Assembly: GCF_029168945.1 (NCBI RefSeq)
Contig: NC_083604.1
Location: 76,152,211-76,216,210, forward strand
DNA length: 64,000 bases
Reading direction: 5' to 3'
DNA from: Cannabis sativa
Lineage: Eukaryota > Streptophyta > Magnoliopsida > Rosales > Cannabaceae
Position 1 is the stretch's first letter. Each line of letters begins with the position of its first letter. Under the pieces are notes generated by a model. It saw only the letters and a program-made list of their open reading frames with translations. It did no database searches and had not been told where the DNA came from. A program made the position numbers and the translations under genes. This document shows positions 10,835 through 24,070 of this stretch, piece after piece.

Positions 10835-13800
10835 ATGTCATCATCAATGTCTTATTACTGCGTGAAAGAGAAGAAACCATGTATTGGGTGGGTTGAGAAA
10901 TACTTCAAAGACTGCCTTTGTGATTTCAAAGACGACGTGTCCTTTGGTTTGGGCCTTATCAGCTTGGTTTGTTGGGGTGTAGCTGAGATCCCACAAATCA
11001 TAACCAATTTCAAAACTAAGTCCAGCCACGGCGTCTCTCTTGCTTTTCTCCTCACTTGGATTGCCGGGTTCGTATTATATACATATATATTATCCATAAT
11101 CCATGCTTATTTAAAAAAAGGGTTTTCTATTTATTTATCTTATTTATTTTTGTGCAGAGATGTGTTTAATCTAGTGGGTTGTGTTCTTGAACCGGCGACG
11201 GTGAGTAGTTTTATAAGGTGTTTAGTGATTTTCAGTACGGTGGTCCATATAAAATATATTTTACACAGTTGATAATTATTACAAGTTTTTAACATTTTTC
11301 ATTTTTAAAATCACTTAAATTATATTTATTTATTTTACAAGAGCGAATATCACACTACTAATTGTTATACTTTATAATTTTGATGCAGCTGCCTACCCAA
11401 TACTACACAGCTCTGGTAATTTCACTATTTTGTTTCTTTCGATTCTATTAGTTTTCTGTTACAAATTAATAAACAGTATTTCACACACTTTTCTTGGTAG
11501 AACTGTTGGGTCAAAATATAGAACTGTTTACTCGGCTAATTTCATTAAATATAATTCCTTTGGATTCGGAATTTCTGCTACTTTTTGATGATTTCGATAA
11601 ATAAAAGTACGTTTCTATATATGGGAAATTTGTATGTTTTGTATAAATTTTAGGAAAATTCTTATAATGGGCTCAACTCAACTAGTCCAACTTTTTTGAA
11701 ATATGCAGCTTTACACAATAAGTACTATAGTGCTAGTGCTTCAAAGTGTGTATTATGACTACATCCATAGATGGTGGAAATGTAAGCAGATTAAAACTAC
11801 CAATTTCCAAGAGGTACATCAATTAATTTACCTTAATTTATGTACTACAAATTAAGTACCATTAATTAATTAATATATGTGATTTTTCAGAACGAAGAAG
11901 ACCAAAAAAGACCATTAATGAATAATGGGATGAGAGGAAATGAAAATGGAGAAGCAGGGATTACAATTCCCAGGGCTACACCCAAAGCCACTAGTACTAG
12001 TCGCAAGGAGTTCTACTATACGTATGCAATTAATTAATTAATTATGTGTTAATTAATTAATATAAATTAGAAATAAAGAAATAAAAATGAAAAAGTATAT
12101 ATTACTTTACAGGTCAGCTAGATCAATGGCTGGAAGTGGTACACCACCATTCAGAACTTATCTAAGGGCAGCAGCTAGAAGTGGTCCATCAACAGTGACC
12201 ATTCAAAATGATTCATCTTCAGATGATGATGATGATGATGATCAGCCTCGCCCATCAGCACGATCCAACTCTACTTCTCTCTCCCAACCACGCCCAATCC
12301 CTAAATCGGTCACATTTCTCATCTTTCTTATTGGGCTTTTTGTTTTTGGTATTTTTAAAAATTACCAAAGATTTTTGTGTATTTTTTAAAAGAAAATAGT
12401 ATATAAAGTTTTGAACTTAATTCTGTACCAAAAATTAAAGGAGTAAATTACACCCTATACCCTTTTTATATTGTCCTCTTTTATTTTTACCCTCTTTTTT
12501 AAAGTTTATTATTTTTACCTCTTTTTTTAAACATTGTACCAATTTTGCCTCTGTCACTTCAAGATACTCTCTTATGTCAGGGTATTTTGGGTACAATACA
12601 TATAAAAAGAGGTATGTTTCAAATAAATATAAAATTAGAGGCAAATTTGGTTAATTGATTAATAAAAGAGGCATTTTTCAACTTACCCCAAATTAAAGTA
12701 TGGTTTTGGTATAGGCTGCAAGTTATGCAACGTTTTTAGCAGCATCAGTGAATTTGCCCGCAAGAGGCAATGCTTTGGCCCATGTGTACATAGGAGTGGC
12801 TGCAAGAAAACTCTTACTCCATGTATGTATCATTGGATTTAATTTTGCTACATTATATCTATCTATATATATAGATCTTTCTTATCATTGTTTTTTTCTT
12901 TTAATTTTATATTTATAGCAAGAAAATGCAGTAGAGGGACATAGTGTATATGGGCAATGGTTGGGGTGGATGATGGCTGCTATATATATGGGTGGTCGAA
13001 TCCCTCAGATATGGTTAAACGTAAGTACTCTTCTTCAACATAATTATGGTATTTTTCAATATAATTCTACAAAAGTAATATTTTTGCAAATTAACTTTAA
13101 AATATGAAACCTGAGCCCACAACACAGTAACCATCTTTAATTCTAGTGTGATTTGTTAGAGAGTCGTGTCAGAAATCTTATAATTTACATTCGGAAACTT
13201 ACAAAAATACTAGAATTTGGGTTAATTTTTACAAAAATGTTGTCAGACGGAATTTTTTTAAAAAATACTGTGTTTTTATAAAATACCTGTAAAACACAAA
13301 ACAGAACAACTCAAAACAACAGTAGAACAACTAAAAAAACACCAGTGAAAACTTAACACAGTATACTGCAATATGAAACTTATAAAAAAACACAGTAAAA
13401 AAATATTGTAAAAAAATAGCAAGAGTTAGTATATTATGTAAATTTCCCTTTACATTTTGTTCCATTGAATTTAATTTTTATTTTTATTTTTCATTACAGA
13501 TTAAAAGAGGAAGCGTGGAGGTATATATATATATCATTTGTTTTAATAATCATCATCTTATTAATTTTTTTTTTATTTTGATACTACTTCATAATACATA
13601 TATACGTACATTAATTCAGGGGTTGAATCCACTCATGTTCATCTTCGCACTAATCGCAAATGCCACATACGTGGGAAGGTTATTATCATTGCTTAATTTC
13701 CTTAATATAAATTCAATGAATTAATTAGTCCTAATTAATTAATTATATATTAATAATTGAATATTATTTGCAGCATTCTTGTAAGAAGCACTGAATGGGG

Positions 13801-14071
13801 TAAAATCAAAGCCAACATGCCTTGGTTGCTGGATGCTATAGTTTGTGTGGCACTAGACTTATTTGTATCCTCCTCCTCATTATTATTAATTATTATTAGC
13901 TAATAAGCTTAATTAATGATAACTATAATTAATCAAACAGAATTTTACCTTAACACAACAAAATTACAGATAATCCTACAGTACATGTATTACAGATATT
14001 GGCGGAAGACTAGAAGCACTTGCAGGGATGATGACTACTACCAAGAATCAAGAAAAGTCACTGTTTCTTGA
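10835..14071 (+). CDS. PQ-loop repeat membrane protein (lysosomal/vacuolar amino-acid transporter-like), 12 exons
   Basis: I assembled exons 10835-11067, 11158-11200, 11389-11415, 11709-11813, 11891-12021, 12113-12308, 12715-12822, 12919-13020, 13500-13520, 13620-13678, 13774-13864 and 13970-14071. All introns are GT..AG, the phases agree, and the total is 1218 bp (405 residues plus stop). The first PQ-loop reads CWGVAEIPQIITNFKTKSS with a following SWIAG-type helix; the second contains MGGRIPQIWLNIKRGSVEGL. Several hydrophobic helices surround each motif, as in the seven-helix PQ-loop/SWEET-related fold. Family members (yeast YPQ proteins, animal PQLC2) export cationic amino acids from the vacuole or lysosome; a tonoplast role here is inference. 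The central hydrophilic loop (exons 5-6) has a run of seven Asp from GAT repeats. Introns 6 and 8 each hold a MITE. The first Met has leader context AAATGTC. Confidence 0.93.
12441..12689. mobile_element. MULE-like MITE in intron 6 of the PQ-loop gene
   Basis: A 249-bp insertion flanked by a perfect 9-bp duplication AAATTAAAG (12432-12440 and 12690-12698), the length expected for Mutator-like elements. It starts GAGTAAATTACACC and ends AACTTACCCC. It sits 25 bp upstream of the exon 7 acceptor. Confidence 0.8.
13193..13450. mobile_element. MITE (family C) in intron 8 of the PQ-loop gene
   Basis: The sequence is closely related to the bounded copy at 57618-57898. It shares TTTTTACAAAAATGTTG-type text, the word AACACAGTATACTGCA and the terminal GTAAATTTCCCT. 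The terminal TTTCCCT is followed by flank 50 bp before the exon 9 acceptor. The left edge is less clear. Confidence 0.7.
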
Positions 14072-14280
14072 TTATATATATAGCTAGGTTTTTCTAGATA
14101 TTAATATATTATATTTATATGTTAATGCTGTACGTTAATTAATTAAATGCTTATAAAGAAAATCATTTTGGATATGTATTTGTTGTTTAACTTTATTAGT
14201 CTTATATTGATTATAATTAAATAATTGTCTTTGTATTGGTAGTTGGTGAAAATTATTAGTTAAGGAGTAATGTGTGTTAC

Positions 14281-14998
14281 AGGGCCAGTTTGGCACAGTT
14301 GTGCTTTGAGAAAAAGCAGCTGTAGCTGTGCTGTGAGAAAAAACAGTTGTAGTTGTGCTGTGAGAAAAAGCTGTTAAGTGTTTGGTAAATATAATTTTAA
14401 AATAACTGTGAGTTGGAAAAGTTATATACAAGTATTTGGTAAGCTTGATGATTGAATAGCTGTTAAATATACAATTACCAAAATAAGTATAATATTTGTT
14501 ATCTAATTTATTTAAATAATTAAATTCACACATATTAATATATTTATAATTATTTTTTATTTTATTACAAATTACAATAATATTTTTTCTTATAATATTT
14601 ATTTATTTTTTAATAAATATATAATAAAATAATTAGTTAGATTTTTACTAATAATAATAGTAAAAAGAATTACATAAATATTATCTATTACATAAAGATG
14701 ATAGAGAAAGATATATTAATTGGAGAGAATATAATTTGAAAATAAAATGTTAAAAAGGGAATTTTATAATTAAAATAAGGGTAATTTTGTCAAGTAAAAT
14801 ATTCATTAAACTAACAAAATAGCTTCTCGTACAAGCTAATTTCTCAAAGTTGGTGTTGGCTAACTTTTGCAAAAAGTTGAAATTTTTTCTTAAATTCTTA
14901 AATAAGTTAGTTTTCTAATTTTACCAAACACATTTTGAATGATAGCTTTTTAAAAAAGTGCTTCTAACTTTCTTAAAAGCTATCCCAAACACACCCAA
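14281..14998. mobile_element. hAT-like non-autonomous element with GGGCCAGTTTGG end
   Basis: The left end (AGGGCCAGTTTGGCACAG) and right end (CTATCCCAAACACACCC) are imperfect inverted complements. The inner arms carry repeated AAAAAGCAGCTGTAGCTGTG and, inverted, AAAGTGCTTCTAACTTTC-type words. The middle is AT-rich with no coding sequence. The right terminus resembles many plant hAT MITEs. I could not fix a target duplication (GTGTTACA and GTGTTAGA lie near the two sides but not exactly at the ends). It lies just 3' of the PQ-loop gene. Confidence 0.6.
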
Positions 14999-15765
14999 AG
15001 TAGTGTTAGAAAATGTAGAGTTTAATTACATAAAAAGCAAATTTCGGTCTATTAAGCATTCCAATAATTAAGTTTTCTTTTAATTTTTTTTTTCTAAGAA
15101 AAATTACATTATATATTCATTTTATTTTATTTTTTTAGAGTTAAGTTGATGGTAAGAATATACTAGGCAACTCACTTATAAAAGTGAGTACATTTTAAGG
15201 ATACTTTTAATTAATGAATAATAAAAACGTATTTTTCAATTTATATTTTTTTTATTTACCATTGGTATTATTGAAAACTTTCGATATTATATGAAGGAAT
15301 TAGCTTAATTATGTGCCTTGTTTGGTAACAGATAGTAAGTAGAGTTATGAATATAATGAGGGGTAGTTCTCTGAGATTTGTTTTTTCTAAAAAAAAATAA
15401 TCCAAGAGTTTGCATTAATCCACATCAAATAAATATTTTTAAGGTCTAAAGTACGCGGAAAGCATATGTGTTTTTACCGTAATTTAAAAAGACCCAAATT
15501 TAAAATAAATTATTAGTTTTTTCTTCTTCTTCAATTTAATTAAATAAATATTAAATCAACAAAATTAAATATGCCAATTAATTGATTAACGAATTATTCT
15601 AATACTCAACCCCTCTTCAGCGTTTTGCTTCAAGGAAGTGTTTCCTAAAGCTATTCTCTCAAAAAAAAAAATCATATTCAAAGTTTTCATAGTATTTTTA
15701 AAAATAAATAATAATTTCAACGAACTATTTTAATATGTTTCTAAAAAGAAAAAAAAAAACTTAAA
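14999..15765. other. AT-rich intergenic DNA
   Basis: No gene or clear repeat boundary recognised. Confidence 0.5.
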
Positions 15766-15774
15766 AAAATAAAA

Positions 15775-16258
15775 GGGTAAATTGCGGCATAAATACTTAA
15801 TGTTTTAGATTTTATATACTTAAATATCTAATGTTTATTTTTGGAGGCAAAAACACCTAATGTTACAATTCTCTTATAGTGTTACTACTATTTCCGTTAA
15901 CTCATAAATATAGACACGTGGAGGGTTCAGATGCATTACATTTATTTTTATTTTATTTTAAAACTTAATATTCTTAATATAAAAATATAAATGCTACTTG
16001 TTCTAAAAAAAAAAAAAAATCAGTTCTCATAATAATTTTTATATGATATTAACACTTCAATTCGATATCATGTTCCATATACTGTACTGGTTCATTCAGC
16101 TATGGTAATTTAGTATTGCATCTTTTTTTTTTTTTTTTTTAAAAATAAGCAGTATTTAGTTTTTGATATTAAGAATATTAAATTTTAAAATAAAATAAAC
16201 ATTAAGTATTTAAGTGTATAAAATCTGAAACATTAAGCATTTATGCCGCAATTTATCT
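15775..16258. mobile_element. MULE-like MITE with 9-bp target duplication
   Basis: Left end GGGTAAATTGCGGCATAAAT and right end ATTTATGCCGCAATTTATCT are inverted complements. The arm continues through TTTTAGATTTTATA / TATAAAATCTGAAA. The element is flanked by AAAATAAAA on both sides (15766-15774, 16259-16267). It belongs with the GCGGCATAA-bearing MITEs at 6395 and 25137. Confidence 0.8.
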
Positions 16259-16469
16259 AAAATAAAATGATAAATGTATATTTGAGTTTCGTTTCTAACT
16301 AGTATATATATTATATATATAAAAAAATATATACATATACTTTTAGCTCAAACAAAATTTAGAGAAATGCTAAAAAAGTATTTATGGTGCATAGTACTTT
16401 TATAATGTGTAATATCACTATTAACTAGGACACTTTAATATCTATTTTCATTTGTTTCACTTTAATATA

Positions 16470-17472
16470 TCTATTCTATATAAAGTGTACCTATATAACT
16501 GAAATTCTTGGTTTATGAGAAATTCATGAGTGACTTTTAATTTTTATTTAATAAAATAATAAAATATTATTTATATATAAAGTAAAAAAAATCTTTTTTC
16601 AATATAATATTTTTTTAAACCAAAAAATTAAACAATCTTTTTTTTAAATAAAAATTAACAATCTTTTAAACTGTCGACCATATATTAGAAAGTAGAAACT
16701 AGAAAGGACGTTGAAACAATAAAGAAAAACAACAACAATAAATAGTTTATAAATATATTTCAACAAAAATTTATCTCGAATTATCAAATTCTTACAAATT
16801 TATTTGCTATAATATATATGACATTTTTATAAGTTTTGTGTTAGTGTAATTATTACTCACTTTTCTCTCCATATCACTCTTTTCTTTTTTCATCAACCTA
16901 ACAATTTCTTCATTGACTAAATTAAGCGAGAGGATATACGTAATACGTATTGATTCACTACATATTTTGTTTTATAATTAATTAATTGTTAATAATTTTT
17001 TTTTATGTATCTCTATAATTTTATTTCTTTTATTAATGTGAAACTTTAGTCCTAATTAGTTTCCTTTTATCAATTTCTTTTATTTATCAAAGAAAAAATG
17101 GATAATATATATGCGGACCCGGCTAGAATGAAAAGTCCAAAATACAAAAATTACACTATTGTCTCTATCAAAAAAAATGAAGATTGAAATCCACCAATGA
17201 CTATCATTAGCTTTCTTATCTACAATTTTTAGACTAATGCTATCTTCAATTATCAACAATTTAGAGATTGATTTTTAATTTTCTTTTTATCTTACTCCCA
17301 TTTAAGTAATGTTTCTTTAAATATTGGAACATCAATTTTTAGTTTATTTTTAGATTAACTTAAGAATATATTTAAATCATTAAGCTTTTTTAAACACTAA
17401 TATATTGTATTAATATAGAAAAAACCTAGCATAAAATTTAACATACGTGCGATGCACGTAATTTTTTGCTAG
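16470..17472 (+). mobile_element. Non-autonomous Helitron, copy 1 (1003 bp)
   Basis: It starts TCTATTCTATATAAAGTGTA after an A and ends with a short palindrome ACGTGC-GAT-GCACGT (17445-17459), a T-rich spacer and CTAG before a T. These are the hallmarks of Helitrons: 5' TC, 3' hairpin plus CTRR, insertion between A and T, no target duplication. Three other copies share both ends (21272, 43199, 45374). There is no helicase or Rep coding sequence. Confidence 0.88.
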
Positions 17473-18676
17473 TATTATAGAAAATTGTTAATTAATTATA
17501 AAGTGTACTAAAAAAATATCTTATAAGTACTATCATCAAAAGTCATTTAGATTTTTTTTTTTTTTTAAAAAAATAATTTAGAAAGGTAACCAAATTTTAA
17601 ACTAAAGGAAAACTAAAGAGTAGTCTCAATTTTTTGTTTTATATTAATGTTACCAAATGATGTACTTAGAAAAAATTTATTTAATATGCGTTTAAGAAAC
17701 TTATAAAATAATAGATGGTATCTTAAATATATAAAATTACATTATGAAAACTATTATATTTATTAATTTTATTAATAAGCTATATAATAAATAATTATGT
17801 TTTATTTTATCTTATTATTAAATTCTCAAATGAGTTTTGAAAGTAATAATAGTAAAGGTAACATAAGAGTATCTTAAACAATAAAACAATATAATATTAC
17901 CTAAAATAATATTTCTGTAATGTAACTAATTTTATGATGTTTAAAATAGAATTTAGTTTTTCTATAAGTTTTTTTTTAAAAAAAAAAAAATTATCAAAAT
18001 TGCACGATATATAAAATAGATTTTTTAGATACTATCAAATTACTTTTAAATATGAACTAATAAAATATTTATAGTAACCTGCTATAAAATTAATAGTATA
18101 TTAATTTTTGTTTGAATTTAAAATATAAAAGAAATTAAAATATTGTTTTTAATTATAGTTATTTTTCTAATGACTACAAAAAAGATATATGTTTTACACA
18201 TCTTAAAATAATCTCCTTATAAATTACAATAATATTATCTTGAGTCTAAACACCAGAATGTATTTTTGAAGATAAACAAGAAAAAATAATAATTATTTTT
18301 TAAAAACAAAACAAAACAAGCAATCATATTCAGACATTTATAATTTTACTTTTGAAACGAAAAAAAGTCACATACCTGTGGTTTAAAACTTTCAAAGTTG
18401 TATTCAAAAAAAAAAAAAAAAACTTTCAAAGTCACATACCTGTGGTTTAAAACTTTCAAACTTTTCCAGATCGAGTTTTTAATGAGAGGAATGTTCCTAC
18501 TAAATTACAGTCTTATTTTTTAACTGATTTAGCGAATTAATAAAATTTCAATTTACATTCAAAAAAAAAAAAAAACTTTCGGAAGAGACATCACTGCTAA
18601 GAAAAACAAAATTGATGTTTGTTATTTGTGTAATTATTATGGCATTTATGTATATTGAAAAATCTCCCAAAATTTA
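17473..18676. other. AT-rich DNA with a 30-bp duplication
   Basis: No gene seen. The 30-bp stretch beginning GTCACATACCTGTGG is present twice (18367-18396 and 18431-18460), separated by an A-run and overlapping repeats of AACTTTCAAA. Confidence 0.6.
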
Positions 18677-18684
18677 TGTAGGAG

Positions 18685-19203
18685 TAGGGATGTACACGGG
18701 GCGGGAAATTAACGGGGAGTGCTCTCCCCGTCCCCATCCCCGTTAAGGATTTCAATCCCCATCTCCGCTTATTCCCCATCGGGATGGGGCGGGGACGGGA
18801 CGGGGAATCCCCTATTGTAAAAAAAAAAAAATTATTTTAAAAAATTAAATGTATAAAATTATTAAATTACATAAAAGATAAAATATTACATATTATTTAC
18901 TATTCAATATAGTAATTATTATACATAAACACAACTTCAAAAATTCTAAAAATGATATTAATATACTAAAAAAAAATACAAATGCATTTATAAAATATAA
19001 AATATTAATAAAAAATAATTAATAAATTAAACGGGTCCCCGTCGGGGCGGAGAGTGTCATCCCCGTCCCCGTCCCGTTTAACATTCGGGGACACAATTTG
19101 ATCCCCGTTCCCGCCCCGTTTCCCATTTAGACGGGGAATCCCCGCCCTATTAGGGGTGGGTCCCCGCGGGGCACTATCCCCATGGGGAAAATGTGCATCC
19201 CTA
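18685..19203. mobile_element. hAT-type MITE with unusually GC-rich arms
   Basis: It starts TAGGGATGTACACGGGGCGG and ends AATGTGCATCCCTA, and is flanked by a perfect 8-bp duplication TGTAGGAG (18677-18684 and 19204-19211). Both arms are dense in CCCCGTCCCC / CGGGGCGGGG words that can pair with each other, while the roughly 200-bp middle is almost pure AT. Small reading frames in the arms are by-products of this composition. Confidence 0.9.
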
Positions 19204-19211
19204 TGTAGGAG

Positions 19212-20276
19212 AATGAAACATTCATTTCGCACACCAATCTCAAATAAGGTTGGCCCTAAAATTCATATTTTTCTAAAAAATATCAAAATAATGCTATTTT
19301 TAGAAATAAGAGACCAAGGTTTGGGCCAACCCAATTATAAAGTAAGGGCCGGCCCTCCACAAAAATAACAAACAAGTTCTACACTATTTATCAGAAAGTA
19401 ATAACAATAATAATAGTCTTGAGAATTGTGATCAAACCATCAAAATCTTCTCAAACTCTATCAAATCAAAGTTGTCTAGTATGCTCTGTAACCGTCAGAA
19501 AAGCCAAGATTAATTTAGTAAAATTGAAAAATAGTGACATGGTAGAACAACAACCGTAGAACAACTAAAAAATACTAATAAAATACCAGTGAAAACTTAA
19601 CACAGTATACTGCAGTACGAAACTTATAAAAAAACACAGTAAAAAAGTAAAAAAAAATACCGCCTAGCAGTATTTTTGTAAAAAAAATAGCAAAAGTTAG
19701 TACACCATGTAAATTTCCCTCTATTTTCTGCATTACCGCGATGTTCAGTATGTATCCAGAAGAAATTACATTGTATATATATTTATCTTAAATTATTTGT
19801 TTTAATTTTTACTTTTATTTTTATTTTTTTTTAAAATATATCGATTTTTATGGATGATGTCTTCATTAAATTTTTTAAATTAATGTAATTAAATGTTAAA
19901 TTTAAGTGATGGTATATTAAACAAATCACTCATAAAAGTAGATATATTCGAATAAAATATAATATAAGAGTATTTTTAATTAATGGATACAAAAAAGATG
20001 TATTCTTTTATCTTATAATGGTATAATATTTTTAAAATAAAAAATGAAAGGAAATTTTGATATATAGGAAATAAATGATATTTTTCAAAAACTTTAAGCC
20101 TTTTTCATTGGGGATTAAGAAGTAACTCAAAACATAGGATTAATTCCATTAATTTTCTTACTTTCAAACTTGATTAATGCACGTACATATATGTGAGGAC
20201 CGATTTCCAACAACAAATTTTGTTATGGTCTGTCTCCCTTCTACAGTATTAGATTCCCCTTTAAAGATTGTGTTAA
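19212..20276. other. Intergenic DNA with MITE remnants
   Basis: A short palindromic remnant with GGCCCTAAAATTC / AGGGCCGGCCCTCC lies at 19243-19360. A left-truncated family C MITE (CAGTATACTGCAGTACG, ending GTAAATTTCCCT) lies at 19550-19722. No gene seen. Confidence 0.55.
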
Positions 20277-20463
20277 AGAGCATTATTATTGGGCATCAGT
20301 AGTGCCTAGCACCCTTAAGACGTATCGCCTTACGATTGACTAGCGATACTCCCTTAAAGCTATTATATTAAACTACATGGGACCCGATATTAAATTATAC
20401 CAATAGCGATATTGACACGTAAGAAGGTACTTGACACCACTGGTACCTTTTAGCATTTCTCTT
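20277..20463. mobile_element. MITE (family B), near-complete copy
   Basis: It begins AGAGCATTATTATTGGGCAT and ends, inverted, with TAGCATTTCTCT. It contains CAGTAGTGCCTAGCACC on the left and GACACCACTGGTACC on the right. The same ordered words occur at 5682, 36815, 58318 and 58872. Confidence 0.6.
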
Positions 20464-21271
20464 TGCTAAACAATGTTGCCCTTTCTCAAACAACAACAAA
20501 TTAATAATTTAACCGTCTATATTATCTGGCATGAACTTGATAATGTATCACATTACATTCACATAATTTGAAACCTTATCAATTACCTATAATTAATTAA
20601 AATCCGACAACATATAACAAAACAACGCAAATATGACTTCGAAAATTGACAACTACAAAAAGAATAGGGAAAAAAAATCAGAGAAACATGATCTGTAAAA
20701 CGACGACAGCTTGAGAGATTAGTCTAGTAAACGACAGTGAGTGAACAAGTACAAAAAGGCTAATATATATATTTCAATTTTTCTCACGAAAACTTAATAA
20801 TATTTTGATCCGAAAGTATTATTATGACTTAACTGATTATATATTATATATATTTTTTTATCTGTTGGTGATAGAGAAAATGATTTCAGATTGTTTACGT
20901 GAAAAAATGATAAAAATTGAATTATTATTTTGTACCATTTAAAAAAAAAAATAGAGTATCTTAATTAAAAAAATAAATTATAATTTTTACAAAAATAAGT
21001 AATCTAAAATAGTGTTTATTTACATTTTTTGTTTTTAACAAATAAATAATGTATTCATATATGTTGACCAAAATATGATGTAAAATTTAAAAAACTTAAT
21101 TATTATCTCGCATAATACGAAAGGATAGAGTAGAGAGTAACAAACGATAACAATTATAAGTTATAACCTACCTAACCTAATATTATAATTACCAATATAG
21201 CATAGATCAGAAACGGCGTCATCTTCGACAAACAACACTAAGTATTGCATATATATCCTTCTATTTTCATA
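20464..21271. other. AT-rich intergenic DNA
   Basis: No gene or element recognised. Confidence 0.5.
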
Positions 21272-22944
21272 TCTATTCTATATAAAGTGTGCCTATATAA
21301 CCGAATTCTTGGTTTATGAGAAATTTATGAGTGAATTTTTATTTATATTAAAAATAAAATAGTTTATTATTAAAAATAAAATGATTTATGGAAAATTTAT
21401 GAATCACTTCTTATTTATATATAATAAAATAAATCCCATTAAATCAAAAAAAAAAAACATATCATTAAATAAAAACAAAAAAATGACTAACATCAAATCT
21501 TCAATTACACAACATGTAAATTATTCAACATCAAATCTTGAACTACACGATACATGTAATTACTCAAACATCACATCTTTCAATTATAAAAAAAATGACT
21601 TTTTAGGAGGGAAAAGATGGTTGTCTAATAGAGCTAAAACAATATGTTTCCAGTGTGATGAAAAATTAAAGCAACAATTTTGTTAATATCAAAAAGTTTG
21701 TAAAATCCGAAAGAGTTTGGGCACAAAGAAATGATGTTTCTTTTTCTTACTATTTTTAGAATCAATATATGAACAATAATTTGAATTAATCTTATAATCT
21801 TAACTTTTTAATTCAATCAATAATTATTTGTCACGTAATTATTAAGTCTTTTCCCTTTAATTTTCCTTTTGTTGATGATGCTAATTAATTCATATTTTGA
21901 TTTCTACAATTTTTGTGTTCAGACCATTAAGGTAGTGTTCTACTAGGGGATCTAACGAGTTTCGCCCCTTCGCTAATGGCCTCTAAGAGTTCAAATTCTA
22001 ATATTGTATAAATTTTCAATTTGTTCTATTTCTTATATTAATTGAAATTTTCTTACTTTTTTTTTTTGAATTTACAACTTTATTGTTTATATCTTATTAG
22101 GGACATTCATGAAAATTAGAGTTTCTTTGAAATATACAATTAATGAGCATTACTTTTTGATCATAGTGTCTTTTCCATAGCTGAAAACTTCAATAATCTC
22201 TATCATTTGATATCATATAAAATAAAATAATCATGATGTATACATTATGGTTATTTAGTGAGTAATTAGTGTGTTGAAATTGTCAAGCTGATATTTAGAA
22301 TTGTTTATAATTGAATTATTTCTTTGTCAATATTAATATTAAGTATATTTATATGTTTATAGGTTTATCTATTTTCTCTTAAATCAATCATGCTCATATA
22401 GCAAAAAAATCATACTCATATAGACATGTTATTTTCATTTTGTAATTTAGATCTTCTTAGTCATTATTTAGTTCACTTAAACGTTTTCAGATTACGGTAA
22501 CTGAAGTTTTGTTTCTTTTAGGTACTCCATTACAAAGATCTGTATTACATGTATTATTTATTTTTGACTTATTTTTGACTATGAAGAGGTGGATTTCTTT
22601 ATTGGGAAACATATAACGTGACAAATTATTGTTCATATATTGAATAATTATTTTTGATTAATGGGATTCATATATATAACTGTGTATATTGAATTCTTTA
22701 TTTAAATAATTATTTTTTATTTTTACGTGATTATTTATTGTTCATATATCTTGAACCCTATTTGATTAAAGTTAAGATTATAAGATTAATTAATTTGTGA
22801 TTTCTTCCTATACACATAATAATAATCTCACCTAATAACTAATAATATTTTTTCTTTAATTTTTAATTGTATAACTTTCAAATAACATAAAAAAAAATTA
22901 GCATAAAATTTAGTATACGTGCCCTGCACGTAGTTTTTTGCTAG
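21272..22944 (+). mobile_element. Non-autonomous Helitron, copy 2 (1673 bp)
   Basis: It starts TCTATTCTATATAAAGTGTG after A and ends with hairpin ACGTGC-CCT-GCACGT (22917-22931), T-run and CTAG before T. The 5' ~100 bp and 3' ~50 bp match copy 1 and, inverted, copies 3 and 4. The 101-residue frame at 21381-21686 is Asn/Lys-rich with no recognised domain and is not supported as a gene. Confidence 0.88.
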
Positions 22945-24070
22945 TAAATATAATAACTATATATATATATATAAGTTTTATTAACGATTTCTAGTTATAT
23001 ATATCTGGCTTTTAATTCGCATTATCGATAGCTTAATTTTTGCTCAATGTACGTACGTTAAAGTTTCCAGAACAGTTGTATATGCAATACAATATATATT
23101 TACAAGTGATCGTATATAATTTAATCATTGAGCTTAATTAAGAAATATAACCATCAATAAGAACATGTGCCTTAATCAATCCGAAGATAATTCGAAGGAA
23201 AGTTTAATGTTGAGTGAGTGCTAATAATGCTAAAGTAGTACTCAAGAGAGTTGTCATGAATCATTAACTACCTACTCTTATTTAATTTATTAGACAAACT
23301 TACGCTTCAAAAACATAATTATATGTTTTATAAAGTGCGAAAATACAAAATTAATAAATTAGCCAAAACAGAAGAAAAGAAAATACAATTATAAAATGCC
23401 AAAATATAATATTAAATTAGCCAAAAATATATTTTCTAAGTTTTTGTTCTCAAACAATCCAAGAGGCCAACTCCAGTCTCTACTAAGTGTGTTATGTGGT
23501 AAGTATTTTAATTTAGGGGAGTGGTGGCACTTCGTGTTGCGTGGACCCATAATGTTATGTTTGATCCGAATACAATCCCGTTTAATACTTGTATCAAAAA
23601 TTAAGCCCAGACACAATTCATTTATAAACGAATTGACACGTCTAATCAATTAATGATCCTTGTTTAACACATTTATGAGATATCTAACATGATTTTATAT
23701 AACACATTTATGACTTGTTAAAGTCTAAAATTAACTTTAATTTAAATAGGTCAATAATAACAGGTAAATTTCTTGTTAGCTACATCAATCTGAGCATGAC
23801 TCATTTATTAAACATGTTAGATAAGTGAGCTTTAAAATGACTGAAACTCATATTTAAGGCATATCCAAACTTGTTAATTTTGTATGCAAATTTTAAAGTG
23901 TGTTATCGTATTTGACCCCATTTGCAATTTCTTGTTAGGATATCTATACCCTGAATATGGATTAAAATAATTATATTACATAATCACGATAAAGAAAAAT
24001 AAAAGTATAATATCAAAAAGCGAAAAATAATACTTGAGATAGTCGTAGTCACTCTGCTATATGGGTAGGG
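22945..24070. other. Intergenic DNA with degenerate repeat text
   Basis: No gene recognised. From about 23530 to 23930, wording such as GAATTGACACGTCTAAT and AACACATTTATGA is repeated imperfectly and resembles decayed ends of the ACGGGTCGACATG repeat to the right. The overlapping frames at 23389-23653 on both strands are judged non-coding. Confidence 0.5.

Noticed and set aside
18597..19368. Small frames in the GC-rich hAT MITE
   Set aside because: They run through inverted-repeat arms with Pro/Gly/Arg bias caused by CCCCG words.
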